Source: Nereocystis luetkeana
Taxonomy: Eukaryota > Sar > Phaeophyceae > Laminariales > Laminariaceae
DNA: 64,000 nucleotides
Direction of reading: 5' to 3'
Assembly: GCA_031213475.1 (NCBI GenBank)
Contig: JARUPZ010000011.1
Span: forward strand, 682,001-746,000
A program made the position numbers and the translations under genes. Every line of letters begins with the position of its first letter. The stretch's first letter is position 1. The notes under the pieces were generated by a model. That model saw only the letters and a list, made by a program, of their open reading frames with translations. It was not told the DNA's origin and ran no database searches. Shown one piece after another: positions 42,101 to 48,100 of the stretch.

Positions 42101-45100
42101 TTTACTATGCCCCCCCGTAGCACTCGTAGTGAAGCAAAGAATCAGCTGCTGAGAGCGCGTACGTAGGGGGGTTAGGGTAAGGCGCAATGAATGAATGAAC
42201 GAATGAATGAAAGAGAGAATGAATTAAGAGGGAAGAACGGGCTGCATGCAGTCTCCTCGCGATAATGATGTCACTGAAGGCGCGAACAAGCCGTAGTGGG
42301 CAGGGGAGGGGAGAGGAGAGCCTGCCTGCCCTGCGACCCCGGATATTAGATACTATTGTTGTAGGAGGCAGAGAGAAACGAAGGGCAAAGATAAGAAGTG
42401 GGAAGAATAAAAACAAACATACATACCAAGTACATACATACATGGGTACATACGTACATAGATACATACATACACACATACATACAAACACACATACCTG
42501 GTACATACTAACATAAATACATACTGTAGACACATACACATATAATCACCCCTAGATCTGGTTGGGGAGTGCATCGTGGTTTGCAACCTATCGAGTTCTG
42601 CAAAAGTATCCGCCTCGCGGTTAGATACACGTCATAAGTACTGAGTGTTCGCTTCGTTTCGAGTGGGGTTCTGGCGCTATGCACATAGAGCTGTTGTTTA
42701 GCAAGCGTCGTGTTATGTGCTCTATGTCATTTCTGCCTCATCGCACGGCCGTCCCCGTCTCTTCTGATGTTGGTCGGTTTCCCTATGCCGGTGGCTACCC
42801 GCAGGAGGAAGCGTTAAACCGCATGAAGGCTTTTCGGCCACCGACACTCCAGAAGGCGTATCGCGCGCTGCTCTCTTTCAAGCAGATCGACATTGTGCAG
42901 GTATGGGATGGGATGGTGCGATAATGTCTATGGTCTATATGGTATTGCTGTTACAGCAGTAGCAACACTGCGCTCGCCCAGTCGGCTATGCCACACTCCC
43001 CAGAAAATTGTCGGCTCGCGTATCGAAAGATGCATATATCTGCCGCCCCATTACTATCTAATGTCTGTTGTAACCCGACGTTCATCTATCTGCCCAGTAT
43101 ACTTCCGACGTCGATCGCAAACTTCTGCGATGTGCCTGAACACGCACCGTGTCCTTGGCATAGGCTGACCATGCCGGGATTCGAACCGTCAGCGAAGAGA
43201 AGAGTCACGAACTTTTTCTGTCTGAATGTGCCAGAGTCTCGCGTGTAGCCGATTGTTGAGGTTGCACCCACTACTAACCGTTTTTTTCTTACAGTGGTGC
43301 AGCTGTTGTTCGTCTGCAGCGGGGTGCCCGTTTTAAGACCACCCTGTGATAAGCCCAAGAACGTGCTACTAATAGTATGCTATCTCGAAAAAAGTCTTAT
43401 CTTTTACTGCTGAGAAGATGATCGCAGACTGATCCCAAGTATTTTTTTCTCTTGACACGTCGATTCACCTGGTCTATGGCGTTAAACCGGGGGGTGTTAA
43501 AATTTTGAAATCGGTTGGTTCACCCCTAAATGCAATGTCCTTTATTGTCGTCGTGACGGCTGTTGTGCAGGTGGCGTGGGCAGCGAACGACTACTCTGTG
43601 CAGGACTGCATTGACCATGAGGTGTACAGCATCATCGGCAGACACGGGAGCAACATGGTGGCGAGGGGCATCATTGCCGCCGAAGCCTTCCACGCCTACG
43701 GCTTCGAACGTGAGATTATTCCTCTTTGCGGCATGCTTCGTTGATTGATTCTTGTTGCCTCCTTTTGAGGTAGAACTTTCATGGTCGTGGTTTTCGAAGA
43801 GTTGAGAGTTGAAATGTTTCGCTCGGCTTTTGCACAAAATATGAGAGAAACAAGAAAAATTATTTGAAAGTAGAGTAGTGTAGGACACGCCTTGCCTCGC
43901 ATAAGAACAAGGACATGGTACGAACGTAGTAATTAAAAAACATAATCAGAACACGGGAATAAGAACATGATACTAGGGCTACCAACATAATGCCAAGAAT
44001 GTAGTCGTGAGAACGTACGAATGAAAAATCACCTGGCAAGAAGAAATGAGAGCGCAATAAAAGAAACGTAAGAACTATAACATGGCAATGAAAACTTGAG
44101 ATCTGGCCCTTAATAAGAGTCTCTAAAGTGGTATCGCGTGCTGTGAGTTCGAACAGTTTTTGAACGCTTGGGACAGTTTTCAGAAGTTAGTCTTGGACAT
44201 GCCCAAACGGCACACTGGCCTACTGACTTGCTTGCTTTCACTTGAGCGGGTGACTTATTCTAGCATCAGCAGGCAGCGCTTGTCACGGCAGTATGCTTCC
44301 GGTAGGAGGGGCGCACGGTAGCTACACGCGGGTCTCACCGGCTTTTCTGGCTGCATTCATCTCTGGTGCCGAGACAGACCGATGGCGTCCCTTCCGACAA
44401 CTAGTCCTCCATCTTAGCCCAATCGTTCTTCAAGATGAAGCAGCAATCGCAATGTTTTTATTCTACTACGTAACCCTTTAACAACCGCTGGCTTTTCCTA
44501 CCCCAATTCCTGCTCTAATTATCTTATTTCAACTATTAATAATGTACAGTATGGAGTAAAAACGGGACTGCAGTGGTATCATAAAGGTATCCATGAAAAC
44601 GTTGTGTTAGAAATCGTGGCCTGTTGTGGTGTATTGCTTCTGTAAAGCAAATATTAATAGTAGCCTTAATAGCGCAGTTTGGTGTACCAGGTTTGTACTG
44701 TTCTAGTGTGTTGTCGCCGGTGTCGCTCCTTGAATGCTAGTTCGTGCTGACGTGTTGATCCGTCATCCCGCTCCTTGCCTTCCGCTGGTACTCCATTCGC
44801 TGGACAGCCGATCGTCTGAAGCCCCTTTTGGGGGTGGAGAGCGCGCATCACGGCAGCTTGGAGGGGTTGAGGCTTCAGCTTAAGCGCTTGTGCGGGTGAG
44901 CGAAGCCCAGGATTGCTAGTGGCATACTGATGGCATGCTTTTGCTTGTGCGCTTCACGAGAGAACGCTTTTCCAAGCATAAACTCCAACCTCTCGCAAAG
45001 ATGATTGTTTCCACTTGATCGTTCGCGAAGGGGCTGGTAGTGTTTTGAATGAGTTGCATTATTTTGTTTTGCCTTGTTTTTTTTTTTCAGGCGATGTAGA

Positions 45101-48100
45101 AGAGAATTAGCAGAATCTACTTCTACATGTTTTCTTTGTGTGCCTCGTGGCTTTTTTGGTTCGCAGCCTTTGTCGTCTTGGACTGAGTTGTTCTCTTCGT
45201 ACACTGTTGTTCACATTCTTAGCTTCCACCGCTGGACGATAAAATCAACCCTTAAGAGTTACGGTTACGGTGAGGTCACACCACTCTGCCTAAGCAGAGT
45301 GTTCTTACTGTTGACTGTTTTGGGTGGCGACAATGGTTGCAGCACTTCATGTGTGAGGGATCCAGCCGTCAGGTCTACGCTAGTCCTAGTAGTGTCACCA
45401 CAAGTTAAGCTAGATAAGGAACGTGCACCGCATGGTTTCTTGAGATAATCTTACCCATTATCGATCAAACAGATCTACTCATGGTTCCGTTTTATATTTT
45501 CTTTTTTCCGTCTTTTTTTTCTGGCTTTTCCAGAGCGTTTTCCCCTAGTTTTTTAGGCAAGCCGCTGTAGGATGTATTCCGTGGTGTATCAAGCGGTCGT
45601 TTGGGGTTTCCCTTGCGTTTTCCATACAGCGTGACCCCCCCCCCCCCTGCTCTTTTCCCCGCCGGCGACTGTTACTCCTGTTATAGGCCGACTAGTTCAT
45701 TGGTTGGACTCGAGAGAGAAGCAGATCCTCAAGACGTACGGCCCGACATTCTGGCCGTGAAAGATATCGGGCTTGAGCAAGGCATGGTAGACGCCGTGCT
45801 GGAGGCGATCGCTTTAGGAAGGGCGACGTTCTCGGTCAGGGCTCTCGTCGAGGACACCGCTGAAGAAACGACCGCTGGGGGCTCAGTGACTAGCGGTCCC
45901 CGCGAGGAAGAAACGCCTCTGCAGGGGAAGAAACCGTCCGGTGGACCGGCATCGACCGGGGCAGAGGCAGCTAGCGAGGGGAAGGAGAAAGCTAGTGCTG
46001 TGCAGGAGGCGAAAGCTGGTGCAGTCGTGTCACAGTCGGGCGGAGTGTTGGGAGGGGGTCGGCAAGGGAGCGAAGATGCTCGCGCTGCCGGTGGGTGGAG
46101 GATGAGGACGCCCGTTAATAATTTCCGATGCACGAGGCCCATCGACAACGACATCATGGGGACGCTGGTGGCGGAGGTGACCCCTATGGCCGAACCAGGA
46201 TGTGCCGAGGGAGCCGGCGGCGCCCATGGCTCCGCTGAAGATGCGCTTGAGGTTTATGGGCCGGAGATGGAGTGGGGATCGATGGGGGACGCCATGGAGG
46301 TCGACGATGCCGCGATGGAAGCGGTGACTGAGGCCTTGGGAAAAACAGAGGAGGAGGAGGAGGGGTTGACGTTGGTGCAGCTCAAACGGACTGTTCGAGA
46401 GGCAGCGCGCTCGGTCGGCGAACCCGCAGAGGAGGAGCGAGTGAGGGCGTTCATCGGAAAAATGTTGCGGAACGGAACGATTGTGGGTATGTGCGGTGCG
46501 CAAGACGCGAGGTACGTCGTGGTGGTATTGGTGGTTTACTTTGCTTGGGATACGTCGACTATACTAGTATATATATATATATATAGTCCGGTAGCCTCGA
46601 TGGTGGGATGTTTATGGTGTTCTCAGTCTGTAAGAGTGGTTCGTGACGGCGAGAGCAGCTCACTAGCGCGCGTATGGGGGGAGAGACGCAGGGTACCCGC
46701 TTCTCAAGGTACACTGCTTCTCCACTGATCGAAACGCTTAAGGCACTTGGTACGGCAAGCGATGTTCGAGAAAAGCCCCCCCCTGTCTTTCTGCATGGCC
46801 CCGTACATGCCGATGCCCCCCTGCTGTTGCGACTGCACCTTCTGCAGACAGGGACGCTGTCTCAAAACGCAAGTATCGCACGTGTCGCCCTCCACAACAG
46901 CAGGGGCAAGGACGTGTATAGATGGGGCTTGAGAGCACCGTTGAGCTTTCTCACCGCGAGCGAATTCTTAGGCGAGAGTGTACTTGTTGATCCCAACCTG
47001 CGCATTCCACCGATGATTGTGATTTGTGGCATGTAAAAGGTACATGCTCCAAGCCTACGCGAAGAGGTGGGGAGTTCCTTCAACACGCGCCACCGATCCC
47101 TCGGCGGTCGTGTCTGGTGCTTCTCCAACTCCCATGTTGACGGACACCACTGCCGAAGAGGAGGAAGACGCGCCCGATAGTGCTACTGCTGCAGCGAAGG
47201 GTTGGAAGGGAAAGGGAAAGCAGAGGGCAGGGAAGGCGCGCAGGAACCCCGCGGCGCCCAGGAGTCAGGTCAGTCCTACTGTAGCATGTATGCTTCTCTC
47301 TAGCGAGGCACCTGAGAGAGGTGGTGTAGAGGCGGCGGGGCAACTGTGTGCTCTCCTGCTGATAGCTAGCGAGTCAACCATTGGCATTCGAAGTAGATAA
47401 ACGAAGCGAAACAAGGTTGTCCGACAGCACGCGATCGGTACGAAATCAACAAGTGCTCCACATTTCGGAGTGCAGCAGAGCTGTATACGCTGCCCAACGA
47501 GGAGTGGCGAACTGGTTTGCCTCGTCTTGCTCAGGAGACAGGCGGGGGGCGTATGCTTGTCATGGTCACTGCACCCGTTTTGCACCCAAACTTCCTGGTG
47601 ATGTTTGCTGTCGTTCATCGTAAAAGTGAAGACAAAGCTACAGTAGAGGCCAAGGTGCTGTACATGCAATCCATCAATCCATCTACGGTAAGTAGTAGGG
47701 GGGCTTGGCTTGGCCCCTCTCCGCCCGTGTTTCTCTCTTGGTGCAGGCTCGCATCCCTCTTGGTTGGCCGTCGGCTGCGGCTGCGGCTGTGCCAAACACA
47801 GAAAGTAAAAAGTGATATGTACCTGCGCCGTGTTTGTTCGTATCCCCCTTTGGCCAATGCTGGTGTGTTTGTGTGCCTGGCTGCCAGAGAGGCGCGGATC
47901 AGAAGGAGCTTTTCCCGTGGATGAACTTCGGCGGAGAAGTAAATTTGCAGCTGCTCAACCGCATCCGGTATGGACTCTTGTCCTACACGAGAAAAAACCC
48001 TGGGTGCCTGGCCAGCAAGATCAGGTGACCGTTTCAGCCCACGCCTCGCTGTGACCGTATCTGGACGGCCCAGGTGCATTTAGTCCTTCAGTAGCGTCTT

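Noticed and set aside
43571-43750. Small secreted protein starting MSFIVVVTAVVQVAWA
   Set aside because: The apparent signal peptide is the pyrimidine tract of a splice acceptor; the sequence after ttgtgcag is a phase-0 TFIIIC exon.
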